A DNA stretch of 6,449 bases from Acetobacteraceae bacterium. Lineage in GTDB: Bacteria > Pseudomonadota > Alphaproteobacteria > Acetobacterales > Acetobacteraceae. A program made the position numbers and the translations under genes. Where the stretch lies: contig JASHVY010000002.1 in NCBI GenBank assembly GCA_030044345.1, positions 1 through 6,449 of the forward strand. The letters are read 5' to 3'. Below are positions 1 to 6,194 of the stretch, piece after piece (positions within the stretch are counted from its first letter, which is position 1; each line of letters opens with the position of its first letter). The notes under the pieces are model-generated. The model saw only the letters and a program-made list of their open reading frames with translations. It had not been told where the DNA came from and made no database searches.

Positions 1-23
1 CCGATCATGCGCCCGCCAGACCG

Positions 24-41
24 CGCCGCCGATCGGCCGCG
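24..41. repeat. GC-rich palindrome downstream of the solute-binding protein gene
   Basis: The octamer CCGATCGG (29-36) sits inside a longer near-palindrome covering 24-41 with one internal C/C mismatch. It lies about 35 bases past the stop codon of the binding-protein gene. Stem-loops placed between a binding-protein gene and its permease genes often protect the first part of the transcript, so that is one possible role. No T-run follows on either strand, so it is not called a terminator. The remaining bases to the window edge hold only a possible ATG at 8-6 on the minus strand (M-I-), where a permease gene could begin; three codons are too few to call it. Confidence 0.3.
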
Positions 42-76
42 GCGTGCCGGCGGGCGCTCATTCCGCGCCGGCCGCC

Positions 77-1663
77 TCAGCTCTTCCAGACATCCTCCAG
101 CCAGTAATTGCCGGTCGGCAGCACCTGGAATCCGTTCACGTTCGACCGCACGCCGCTGCGCGCCGGCGTCCAATAGAGCCAGACGAAGGGCGCATCATGC
201 CAGATGATGCGCTGCATCTCGAGATAGATGGCCGCCCGCTTGGCGGGATCGAGCTCGGCCAGCCCCTGCTTGGCGAGCGTATTGACCTTTTCATTGTTGT
301 AGAAGGTCCAGACGGCATCGCTCCCCTCGTCGCCTGCCCCGGCATAGGCAATCAGCTCGCACGGATCGATGATGTCGCTCGTCATATAGCCCCAGGCCAT
401 CTCGTATTTTCCGGTGGCGAGCTGGTTGTATTGCGTGTTCGTCTCGAGCGGCGTGATCGCCATCTTGATCTTGAGCGGCAGCAGCATCTGCTGGATGATC
501 TGGGCGACCTGGTTGCCCACCGTGTCACCCGAAACGGTCGTGCAGGTAACGGAAAACCCGTCCGGCATGTTGCTTGCGGCCATCAGCGACTTGGCCTTGG
601 CGAGGTCGAACGGATAGGGCTTGTCCGCCGTGTCGGCATCCATCATGCGCGGCAGGAAGGAGGTCGGAACCGCTCCATATCCGAACAGAACGGCCTGGAT
701 GATCGCCTGCTTGTCCACCGCGTAATTGATCGCCTGGCGCACCTGGTAGTCCGAGAATTTCGGATTTTTGACGTTGAACTGGAACCAGTCGATGCGGTCA
801 TAGGTCGCAAGCTGCACCGTCATCCCCGGCGCGTGGCTGAGCCGGGAGATCTGGCCGAAGGGCACATCGCTGCCGATATCGATCTCGCCCGATTGCAGCT
901 TCAGCATGCGCACATTGTCATCGGCGATGACGGAGAGAATCACCTGGTCGAGATAGGGGCGCGAAGGGTCCCAGAAATGCGGGTTCCGCACCATCAGGAT
1001 GTGATCACCCTTGTGCCACTCCTGCATGATGAAGGGGCCGGACCCGATCGGCTTCTCGCCGAAAGCGCTCGCGCCCATCTTCTTGAAGGTCGCCGCCGGC
1101 GTGATGCAGGCGGCATGGGTGGAAACCGCGGCGAGGAAGGGCGCCCAGTCTTCCTTGAGGTTGAAGACGACGGTATGCGGATCCGGGGTCGCGATATCCA
1201 ATTTGGGATAGAGCGAGGCCGCCCAGGAATCCTTGTCCGTCAGCACGCGCTCGAAAGAGAATTGCACATCCTCCGAGGTCACTGGCGTGCCATCCGAGAA
1301 GAGCGCGTTCTTGCGCAGATGGAAGGTATAGGTGCGCTTGTCCGCGCTCGCCTCCCAGCTCTCGGCGAGGTCGGGCACGAATCCGTCGCCTTTCTGGTTG
1401 CTGCGGATCAGCAGTTGGAAGACGAGCAGCTTGGCCCAGATCGACATATTGTCCGTCGGCACGACCGGCTCGAAGGAGACGACATCGGCGGTGCGCGCCA
1501 TGGTGAGCGTGCCGCCGCGCACCGGCGTTGCCGCGCGTGCCTCACCCCAGCCAAGCGTGGCCCCGCCCGCCGCCAGCCCGAGCACGCCGGCACCCTGTAG
1601 CAGCCGGCGCCGCCCGAGCCTCGTCGGGCCGAAGCCCGCGCCGCCGATCCGATCGCGTTCCAT
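77..1663 (-). CDS. ABC transporter family 5 solute-binding protein, Tat-exported
   Basis: This 528-residue protein is the periplasmic substrate receptor of a peptide/opine/nickel-type ABC importer (SBP_bac_5 family). The N-terminus carries a twin-arginine signal: RRR at residues 18-20 followed by LLQG, a hydrophobic stretch at about 21-36, and a likely signal peptidase site after ARA (residue 44). The mature part shows the family signature at about 97-140 (PDLAESWE, then TYTFHLR, then FSDGTPVTSEDVQFSFERVL). A second conserved block lies at 206-231 (IGSGPF through NPHFW). Its length is normal for the family. The start was set at the ATG at 1663 because GGGAG (1674-1670) lies six bases upstream; a TTG 18 bases earlier in frame would place this Shine-Dalgarno sequence inside the gene. 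The gene diverges from the XRE-cupin regulator, which may control it. No permease or ATPase gene is in the window. The substrate cannot be told from the sequence; dipeptides, oligopeptides and other small solutes are all possible. Confidence 0.93.
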   Translation of the reverse strand: MERDRIGGAGFGPTRLGRRRLLQGAGVLGLAAGGATLGWGEARAATPVRGGTLTMARTADVVSFEPVVPTDNMSIWAKLLVFQLLIRSNQKGDGFVPDLAESWEASADKRTYTFHLRKNALFSDGTPVTSEDVQFSFERVLTDKDSWAASLYPKLDIATPDPHTVVFNLKEDWAPFLAAVSTHAACITPAATFKKMGASAFGEKPIGSGPFIMQEWHKGDHILMVRNPHFWDPSRPYLDQVILSVIADDNVRMLKLQSGEIDIGSDVPFGQISRLSHAPGMTVQLATYDRIDWFQFNVKNPKFSDYQVRQAINYAVDKQAIIQAVLFGYGAVPTSFLPRMMDADTADKPYPFDLAKAKSLMAASNMPDGFSVTCTTVSGDTVGNQVAQIIQQMLLPLKIKMAITPLETNTQYNQLATGKYEMAWGYMTSDIIDPCELIAYAGAGDEGSDAVWTFYNNEKVNTLAKQGLAELDPAKRAAIYLEMQRIIWHDAPFVWLYWTPARSGVRSNVNGFQVLPTGNYWLEDVWKS

Positions 1664-1669
1664 GTGCGT

Positions 1670-1674
1670 CTCCC
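1670..1674 (-). promoter_or_regulatory. Ribosome binding site deciding the start of the solute-binding protein
   Basis: On the minus strand GGGAG ends six bases before the ATG at 1663, which is ideal spacing. It supports this ATG over the in-frame TTG at 1681, which would add six residues (MRRETH) ahead of a Tat signal that is already complete. Confidence 0.7.
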
Positions 1675-1741
1675 GCCGCAACCATTCGTTAGAGAGACGT
1701 TATGCAAATTTCCTGCCGCTGCAAAGCCGTTTCGGAAGCTT

Positions 1742-1759
1742 ATTTTCCATCCGGAAAAT
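1742..1759. promoter_or_regulatory. Inverted repeat, candidate operator for the XRE-cupin regulator
   Basis: ATTTTCC and GGAAAAT form a perfect 7-bp inverted repeat separated by four bases (ATCC). The 18-base size and twofold symmetry suit a dimeric helix-turn-helix repressor. It lies in the shared upstream region, about 80 bases before the binding-protein start and about 150 bases before the regulator start, and just upstream of a possible plus-strand promoter. That the neighbouring regulator binds here is inferred from position and symmetry only. Confidence 0.5.
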
Positions 1760-1762
1760 CCG

Positions 1763-1791
1763 TTTTGCCCGCTTTTTGATCATGCTATGGT
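1763..1791 (+). promoter_or_regulatory. Possible extended -10 promoter for the XRE-cupin gene
   Basis: TG at 1783-1784, one base, then TATGGT at 1786-1791 resembles an extended -10 element (four of six bases match TATAAT). The -35 is poor: TTTTGC at 1763-1768 with 17-base spacing, or TTGCCC at 1765-1770 with 15. Transcription would start near 1798, giving a leader of about 110 bases. The inverted repeat at 1742-1759 ends directly before the -35 region. Confidence 0.25.
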
Positions 1792-1906
1792 TGCCAAATG
1801 ACCAGAATTTTTCTCCTTTCTGCACGACCGGCCCGGCAGCTTCGCCGCAACCCTGGAAATACATGATTCTCCTTGCCGAAGCGGCCTTCCATGCTATCGA
1901 AAGACC

Positions 1907-2512
1907 ATGTCCGACCTTCTCCCCGATCACGGAATCGCCCAAACCCTCGGCACACTGCGCAAAAGCCGCGGCTGGACCCTGAAAACATTGAGCGAGGCCA
2001 CCGGTGTCAGCATCTCGGCGCTCTCGAAGATCGAGAATGGCCAGACCGGTGTCTCATTTGAGACGGTGCGGCGCATCCTCCGCTCGCTCTCGCTCCGTTT
2101 CGATGATCTCATCGGCGGGGAGGCGGCGCGGGGCGGCAACGGAAGGCGCGCCATCAACCGCCGCGGCAGCGGCACCCACGTCCAGGCCGGGGGACGGAAC
2201 TACGAGCTCTTCGCAACCGATCTCCTCCGTCGGCGGATGATCCCGATGATCACCACCGTCCATGCCCGCACGCTCGCCGAATGGGGCGAGCTCACCAGCC
2301 ATCCGGGGGAGGAATGGATGTATGTGCTGAGCGGAGCCATCGACCTTCATACCGAGCATTATGCGCCGCTCCGCCTCGAGCCCGGGGACAGCGTCTATAT
2401 CGATGCCGAGATGGCGCACGCGCTCGTCTCGCTCGGGGACGAGCCGGCCCGGGTGCTCTCGGTGGTCGATGGAGATATTCCCTACCCGCCCGCTTCCAAT
2501 GGCAGCGCCTGA
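1907..2512 (+). CDS. XRE-family transcriptional regulator with C-terminal cupin domain
   Basis: This 201-residue protein is a cytoplasmic one-component regulator. The XRE/Cro-CI helix-turn-helix covers about residues 12-68 (LRKSRGWTLKTLSEATGVS, then the typical SALSKIENGQ at 38-46). A linker to about residue 110 leads to a cupin barrel. Cupin motif 1 is HPGEEWMYVLSG (132-143) and motif 2 is PGDSVYIDAEMAH (159-171). H132, E136 and H171 are the likely metal- or ligand-facing residues. The domain order and length match the common HTH-cupin group, in which PuuR-like members respond to amines or amino acids. Its own ligand is unknown. The ATG at 1907 has only a weak purine-rich stretch (GAAAG) ahead of it, and no earlier in-frame ATG is present in the spacer. 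It diverges from the binding-protein gene, so control of the transporter and itself through 1742-1759 is plausible. It converges with acoC, so a role in acetoin use is less likely though not excluded. Confidence 0.92.
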   Translation: MSDLLPDHGIAQTLGTLRKSRGWTLKTLSEATGVSISALSKIENGQTGVSFETVRRILRSLSLRFDDLIGGEAARGGNGRRAINRRGSGTHVQAGGRNYELFATDLLRRRMIPMITTVHARTLAEWGELTSHPGEEWMYVLSGAIDLHTEHYAPLRLEPGDSVYIDAEMAHALVSLGDEPARVLSVVDGDIPYPPASNGSA

Positions 2513-2565
2513 TACGGGGCCGCCTGCGGCAGGTTCCCCGGCCCGGATCGCAGCAATCCCAACCG

Positions 2566-2584
2566 GCTGAGGCGGACCCTCAGC
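2566..2584 (-). terminator. Stem-loop spanning the acoC stop codon, possible aco operon terminator
   Basis: GCTGAGG (2566-2572) and CCTCAGC (2578-2584) form a perfect 7-bp stem with a five-base loop; a G-U pair can extend it. The acoC stop codon (2580-2582) lies in the stem. In the minus-strand RNA the hairpin is followed by CGGUUGGG, so there is no real U-run. It may slow ribosomes, mark the 3' end of the messenger or act in factor-dependent termination. On the plus strand it lies about 54 bases past the XRE-cupin stop, so it could serve both convergent transcripts. Confidence 0.4.
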
Positions 2585-3689
2585 TCTCGAGCAGCCGGGC
2601 GAGGTCCGCCGCCTTCTCCATGTGCGCCATGTGGCCCGCGTCCTCGAAGATGCTGACGCGCACATGCGCCGGCAGCCCCTCCGCGTGCATCGCCGGAATG
2701 ATCCGATCCTGCCGGCCCCACGCAATCTGCACTGGACGGGCCGCATCCGCGAGCAGGTGGCGAAAGGATTTCGCCTGCCGACCCTCCGGCATATTGGCGG
2801 CCGCGATCGCCGTGAGCGCCGCCGTCACGCCATCCAGCCGCTTGTAGCGCAGCACCCCCTCGATCATCTCCCGGGTGATCAGGCTCTGCCCGCCCGCGAA
2901 GAGGGTGGCGAGGAGGGAAGTGAGCTCACGCGGCCGGCGCGCCGCGATGAAGCCCGCGATATAGTCCCCATTGATCTCCGGGCCGAGACCGGCCGGGGAG
3001 ACGAGCGTCAGCGCGGAAACCCGCTCCGGCTCCGCCTCGGCGAGCGCAAGCGCAATCGCGCCGCCGAGCGAATGGCCGAGCAGATGCGCAGGCTTCATGC
3101 CGCGCGCGCTCATCACCGCGCTGACAACGGCGGCAAGCGAAGCGGGGTCGGCTCCGGGCAGTGTTTTCGTCGAGCCGCCATGGCCGGGCAGGTCGAGCGC
3201 GAGCGCGCGGTAACGTTCGGTCAGAAGCGGCTGAAGCAGAAAGAATGTCAGCAGGTCGCCGCCGAAGCCGTGGATGAGCACAAGCGGCTTTCCGTCCGCC
3301 GGTCCCGTCTCCAGCACCTGGATCGGGCCAAAAGGCGTTTCGATCCTTTCCGGCTCGGGCGCCGCAGGCCCCTCGGCCGCCGCGGAGGCGGCAAAGCGCG
3401 CCTGCCATTCGGCGATGAAGGCGTCGATCTCCGCCTCCTCCGCAGCCGGCTCGGCGAGTACACCGATTAGCGCGCCCACCGGCACGGTCTCGCCCGGCGC
3501 GACCACCTTGCGCCGCAAAGTCCCGCCCGCCGGGCTTTCGTACGCCGCCGTGATCTTGGGCGTCTCGATATCGGCGATCTCCTCCCCGGCCGCGATCACG
3601 TCGCCTTCCTCCCGATGCCATGAGGCAACCTGGCCTTCGGTCATGGCCAGGCCAAGCTTCGGCATCGTCAGCGCCGCGAGATCCGCCAT
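2580..3689 (-). CDS. acoC: Acetoin dehydrogenase E2: lipoyl domain fused to an alpha/beta hydrolase
   Basis: This 369-residue protein is the dihydrolipoyllysine acetyltransferase component of the acetoin-cleaving system. It should accept the acetyl group made by AcoA/AcoB on its lipoyl arm and pass it to CoA. Residues 3-80 form a biotinyl-lipoyl domain; K45 in DIETPKITAAY is the predicted lipoylated lysine. An Ala/Glu/Pro-rich linker covers about 81-116. Residues 117-369 form an alpha/beta-hydrolase fold with HGFGG (140-144, oxyanion region), nucleophile elbow GHSLGG (S207), the acid D328 in WGRQDRI and H353 in GHMAHME. The E1/E3-binding domain and the catalytic domain with an HHxxxD motif, both usual in pyruvate dehydrogenase E2, are missing. 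The length and architecture match AcoC of Cupriavidus and Pseudomonas, so the gene is whole. AGGAG (3702-3698) lies eight bases before the ATG. It is the last gene of the operon, 43 bases after acoB. Confidence 0.92.
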   Translation of the reverse strand: MADLAALTMPKLGLAMTEGQVASWHREEGDVIAAGEEIADIETPKITAAYESPAGGTLRRKVVAPGETVPVGALIGVLAEPAAEEAEIDAFIAEWQARFAASAAAEGPAAPEPERIETPFGPIQVLETGPADGKPLVLIHGFGGDLLTFFLLQPLLTERYRALALDLPGHGGSTKTLPGADPASLAAVVSAVMSARGMKPAHLLGHSLGGAIALALAEAEPERVSALTLVSPAGLGPEINGDYIAGFIAARRPRELTSLLATLFAGGQSLITREMIEGVLRYKRLDGVTAALTAIAAANMPEGRQAKSFRHLLADAARPVQIAWGRQDRIIPAMHAEGLPAHVRVSIFEDAGHMAHMEKAADLARLLES

Positions 3690-3732
3690 CCGCTCGTCTC
3701 CTGAGTTTGTCTCCGGGGCTTGTCTTCGCCGC

Positions 3733-4761
3733 TCAGGCCGCCGCCCGGCGCGCCGGAGCCTCCATCACCGCGCGCACCGAAGCGGCAATCTTTTCCGGCG
3801 AGGGCAGGAACTCGTCCTCCAGCGAGGGAGAGAAGGGCACCGGCACATGCGGCGGGGAAACCATCCGGATGGGCGCCTTCAGCGCGTCGAAGGCCTGCTC
3901 CGCGACCTGGGCGGAAATATCGGTCGCCATATTGCAGCGCGGACTCGCCTCGTCCACGACGACGAGCCGTCCGGTTTCGCCGACGCTCTCGAGAATGGAA
4001 GCGATATCGAGCGGCGACGTGGTCCGGGGGTCGAGAACCGTGCTTTCAATTCCCTCTTTTTCCAAAATATCGGAAGCTTGCACTGCGAACTTCACCATCC
4101 GCCCCAACGCCACGATGGTCACGTCCTCGCCGTCGCGCAGAAAATTCGCCTCTCCGAAGGGGATCACATAGGGCTCGTCCGGGACCTCCTCCTCATCGTC
4201 GTACATCACCTTGTGCTCGAAGAAGATCACCGGGTCATCGTCGCGGATCGCCTGGATCATCAGGCCCTTCGCCTCATAGGGCGAGGACGGGATCACGACC
4301 TTGAGCCCGGGGATGTGAGTGAAAATCGGGTAAAGGCACTGGCTATGCTGGCTGGCGGCCCGGAAGCCCGCGCCATACATGGTCCGGATCACCAGCGGTG
4401 TCTTGGCCTTGCCGCCGAACATGTAGCGGAACTTGGCGGCCTGATTGAAGATCTGGTCGAAGCAGACGCCCATGAAGTCGACAAACATGAGGTCGGCGAC
4501 GGGGCGGAGCCCGGTCGCGGCCGCCCCCGCGGCGCAGCCAATGAAAGCCGATTCCGTGATCGGCGTGTCGAACACGCGCTCACGCCCGAAGCGCGGCATC
4601 AGACCTTTGGTCACGCCGAGCGGCCCACCCCAGGCATCATCCTCGCCGGGCGCGCCCGCGCCGCCGGCGACATCCTCGCCCATCAGCACGACCGTCGGGT
4701 CGCGGTCCATCTCCTGGCGCAACGCCTCGTTGATCGCCTGGCGGAAGGATTTCTTGGCCAT
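3733..4761 (-). CDS. acoB: Acetoin dehydrogenase E1 component, beta subunit
   Basis: This 342-residue protein pairs with AcoA as the thiamine-diphosphate-dependent alpha2beta2 E1, which cleaves acetoin to acetaldehyde and an acetyl group for the lipoyl arm. It shows the transketolase-like pyrimidine-binding domain at about 4-180, with GEDV (28-31), TPITE ending in E70 (the conserved Glu that contacts the cofactor's aminopyrimidine) and RAASQHSQ with H139. A C-terminal transketolase domain covers about 195-320 (VTIVALGRMV, LDPRTTSPLD). The stretch DDAWGGPLGVTKGL (41-54) is typical of Aco-type beta subunits. There is no N-terminal lipoyl domain, unlike the longer PdhB of many alphaproteobacterial pyruvate dehydrogenases, and the length fits AcoB. 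The start is fixed by AGGAGG six bases upstream, which overlaps the acoA stop codon, so translation of the two subunits is probably coupled. A related 2-oxoacid substrate cannot be fully excluded. Confidence 0.94.
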   Translation of the reverse strand: MAKKSFRQAINEALRQEMDRDPTVVLMGEDVAGGAGAPGEDDAWGGPLGVTKGLMPRFGRERVFDTPITESAFIGCAAGAAATGLRPVADLMFVDFMGVCFDQIFNQAAKFRYMFGGKAKTPLVIRTMYGAGFRAASQHSQCLYPIFTHIPGLKVVIPSSPYEAKGLMIQAIRDDDPVIFFEHKVMYDDEEEVPDEPYVIPFGEANFLRDGEDVTIVALGRMVKFAVQASDILEKEGIESTVLDPRTTSPLDIASILESVGETGRLVVVDEASPRCNMATDISAQVAEQAFDALKAPIRMVSPPHVPVPFSPSLEDEFLPSPEKIAASVRAVMEAPARRAAA

Positions 4762-4767
4762 CCGTTT

Positions 4768-4773
4768 CCTCCT
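4768..4773 (-). promoter_or_regulatory. Strong ribosome binding site of acoB overlapping the acoA stop codon
   Basis: AGGAGG is read on the minus strand six bases before the acoB ATG (4761). Its first base is also the last base of the acoA TGA stop (4775-4773). A ribosome ending acoA therefore covers the acoB initiation site, an arrangement that favours equal output of the two subunits of one heterotetramer. Confidence 0.75.
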
Positions 4774-5738
4774 CAGTAGGCGGCATAGACATCGGTGAGC
4801 AGCTCGGCCGGCGGCGGGAAGGGCGCCGCCTTGGCTTCCGCCACCGCTTCCTCGATCAGCTCCGCAGTCTCGCGGTCCACCGCATCGAGCGCGGACGCAT
4901 CGAGCAGCCCGGCCCCGGTGACGCGGCGGCGGAAGAGCGTGAGACAGTCTCTCTCGGCGCGCAGCTTCGCGATCTCATCCGGCGCGCGATAGGTCATGGC
5001 GTCGCCCTCGAAATGGCCGAAGAAGCGCTCGAGCTTGAGATGCAGCAGGGAGGGGCCCTCCCCCGCCCGTGCCCGCGCAATCGCCTCTCCCGCCGCTTCG
5101 TGCACGGCGAAGAAATCGCGCCCATCCACCCGCACGCCCGGCATGCCATAGCCTTCGGCGCGCCTGACCTGATCCCCCCCGACCGACCAGCCGGAAGCGG
5201 TGGACTCCGCATAGCCATTGTCTTCGATGACGAAGACGGCCGGAAGCTTCCAGACCGAGGCGAGATTCATGGCCTCGGCCGTGGTGCCCTGGTTGGAGCC
5301 GCCATCGCCGCAGAAGGCGATGCCGACGCCGCCGGTTTTCAGCAGCTTCGCGGTGAGCGCCGCGCCGCAAACGAGCGGCGGGCCACCACCCACGATGCCG
5401 TTCGCGCCGAGCATGCCCTTGGCGATGTCGGCGATATGCATGGAGCCGCCCTTGCCGGCGCAGAGCCCGTCCTTGCGGCCATAAATCTCCTGCATCATCG
5501 CCTTCACGTCGCAGCCCTTGGCGATGCAATGGCCATGGCCACGATGGGTGGAGGCGATCACGTCGCGCTCGGTGAGATGAAGGCAGACTCCGGCCGCGGA
5601 CGCTTCCTCCCCGGCATAAAGGTGAACGAAGCCGGGGATGCCGCCGGCGGCGAACTCGGTATGCACCCGCTCCTCGAAGGCGCGGATCGTGCGCATCTGG
5701 CGATATGCGCGCAGCATGTCATCGCGGTTGAGCTGCAT
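4773..5738 (-). CDS. acoA: Acetoin dehydrogenase E1 component, alpha subunit
   Basis: This 321-residue protein is the alpha chain of the thiamine-diphosphate-dependent E1 that starts acetoin cleavage. The cofactor-binding motif runs from GDG (144-146, in CGDGGSNQG) to N174 in IEDNGYA, with the usual spacing. Other conserved blocks are GFVHLYAGEEASA (36-48), STHRGHGHCIAKG (63-75) and GKGGSMHIAD (95-104). Their wording is closer to acetoin dehydrogenase alpha chains than to pyruvate or branched-chain E1 alpha, and the length suits AcoA. GAGGGAA (5750-5744) lies five bases before the ATG at 5738 and supports this start. It is the first gene of the acoABC operon, 11 bases before acoB. No transcription regulator gene adjoins it within the window. 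Control probably acts through the repeat-rich region upstream. Substrate specificity is assigned from family resemblance and the linked AcoC-type E2. Confidence 0.94.
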   Translation of the reverse strand: MQLNRDDMLRAYRQMRTIRAFEERVHTEFAAGGIPGFVHLYAGEEASAAGVCLHLTERDVIASTHRGHGHCIAKGCDVKAMMQEIYGRKDGLCAGKGGSMHIADIAKGMLGANGIVGGGPPLVCGAALTAKLLKTGGVGIAFCGDGGSNQGTTAEAMNLASVWKLPAVFVIEDNGYAESTASGWSVGGDQVRRAEGYGMPGVRVDGRDFFAVHEAAGEAIARARAGEGPSLLHLKLERFFGHFEGDAMTYRAPDEIAKLRAERDCLTLFRRRVTGAGLLDASALDAVDRETAELIEEAVAEAKAAPFPPPAELLTDVYAAY

Positions 5739-5849
5739 GAACGTTCCCTCGTCTTTCGCCCTTGCGGCGTTGGACGGGAGGATAGGACGGGGCCGCCCGC
5801 CACGCCAGATTGGGTCTCGCGCCAGCTTTCACGGAATGCCGGCACAGAG

Positions 5850-5894
5850 GGGTCTTTGCCCCCAGGGGGTCTTTGTCCCAGTGGTCTTTATCCC
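5850..5894. repeat. Three tandem imperfect-palindrome repeats in the acoA leader
   Basis: GGGTCTTTGCCCC (5850-5862), GGGTCTTTGTCCC (5867-5879) and TGGTCTTTATCCC (5882-5894) are copies of one 13-base unit. The first and third differ from the second at one and two positions. Start-to-start spacing is 17 and 15 bases, about one and a half helical turns. In the minus-strand RNA each reads GGG-RYAAAGA-CC, so each could fold into a small hairpin presenting the same AAAGA loop. They could be operator sites or RNA elements; no known protein family is matched. Confidence 0.65.
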
Positions 5895-5901
5895 GGGGCC
5901 C

Positions 5902-5928
5902 GATCGCGGTCGGAGGGAGGTCGCGATC
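5902..5928. repeat. Inverted repeat beside the sigma-54-like element
   Basis: GATCGCG (5902-5908) and CGCGATC (5922-5928) form a perfect 7-bp inverted repeat with a 13-base spacer. GATCGCGG recurs as a direct copy at 5991-5998. The right arm overlaps the possible -12 element, so a protein bound here could affect that promoter. Confidence 0.4.
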
Positions 5929-5937
5929 TGAGAGCCA
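5923..5937 (-). promoter_or_regulatory. Sigma-54-like promoter element for the aco operon
   Basis: On the minus strand TGGCTC (5937-5932), five bases, then TCGC (5926-5923) matches the sigma-54 consensus TGGCAC-N5-TTGC at eight of ten positions, with the invariant GG and GC at correct spacing. Transcription would start near 5911, giving a leader of about 170 bases. It is known that aco operons in Cupriavidus and other bacteria use sigma-54 with the activator AcoR. In GC-rich DNA such a match can arise by chance, and acoR is not in the window. Confidence 0.3.
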
Positions 5938-6108
5938 CACCGAGCAACTTCCGACACAACGCAAACGCGTTCCGATCTCGTCCGAAGACTGATCGCGGGT
6001 CGTGTCAGCGAAGCTGCGATCTCACCGTTCTTTGCCCTGCCGGTCGAAACATATTCCCAAATCCCATTCCAAAATTCGTCCTGAAACGCTCGCCCAGGAT
6101 CAGCACGA

Positions 6109-6130
6109 CGGATCAATGTGGCGGATCAAT
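6109..6130. repeat. Short direct repeat CGGATCAAT
   Basis: CGGATCAAT occurs at 6109-6117 and 6122-6130, 13 bases apart start to start. It could be a pair of half-sites for a DNA-binding protein, but the copies are short. Confidence 0.3.
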
Positions 6131-6175
6131 ACGGCGCTTGGCGAACAAGGCAGGAACATCCAGAAATTTCGCGTG

Positions 6176-6194
6176 TAACACTGTTATCGCGATA
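6176..6194. promoter_or_regulatory. Two overlapping palindromes, candidate protein-binding site
   Basis: TAACACTGTTA (6176-6186) is a perfect odd-centred palindrome. It shares its last two bases with TATCGCGATA (6185-6194), a perfect 10-bp palindrome. They lie roughly 250 bases upstream of the sigma-54-like element, a distance from which an activator could act by looping. No specific regulator is recognised. Confidence 0.4.

Larger units (their letters stand above)
1664..1906. other. Divergent promoter region between transporter and regulator genes
   Basis: These 243 bases separate two divergently transcribed genes and must hold both promoters. The part at about 1700-1815 is clearly richer in A and T than the flanking genes. 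It contains the inverted repeat at 1742-1759 and an extended -10-like element at 1783-1791. The octamer CATGCTAT occurs at 1781-1788 and again at 1890-1897, just before the regulator's start. A 22-codon frame begins at the ATG at 1798 but has no ribosome binding site. I see no convincing -35/-10 pair on the minus strand. Confidence 0.6.

Noticed and set aside
1..8. Possible start of a permease gene (minus-strand ATG at 8-6)
   Set aside because: Only three codons are visible and the ribosome binding site is weak. The idea rests on the usual order of such transporter operons.
44..1600. Long plus-strand open frame of 518 codons opposite the solute-binding protein gene
   Set aside because: It is the antisense shadow of a GC-rich gene. 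The minus-strand product has a Tat signal and clear family motifs, while this one is an Arg/His/Gly-rich product with no recognisable domain.
1798..1866. 22-codon frame upstream of the XRE-cupin gene, considered as a leader peptide
   Set aside because: It has no ribosome binding site and no run of regulatory codons, and its ATG falls about where transcription might begin.
3274..4779. Plus-strand open frame of 501 codons across acoC and acoB
   Set aside because: It is antisense to two clearly recognised genes and crosses their junction; its translation has no family features.
5719..5964. Minus-strand 81-codon frame overlapping the acoA start
   Set aside because: It begins at a TTG without a Shine-Dalgarno sequence and runs into the well-supported acoA start in another frame.
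5829..6116. Minus-strand 95-codon frame upstream of acoA
   Set aside because: It starts with TTG, has no ribosome binding site, and its end merely reads through the three tandem repeats. It lacks any recognisable domain.
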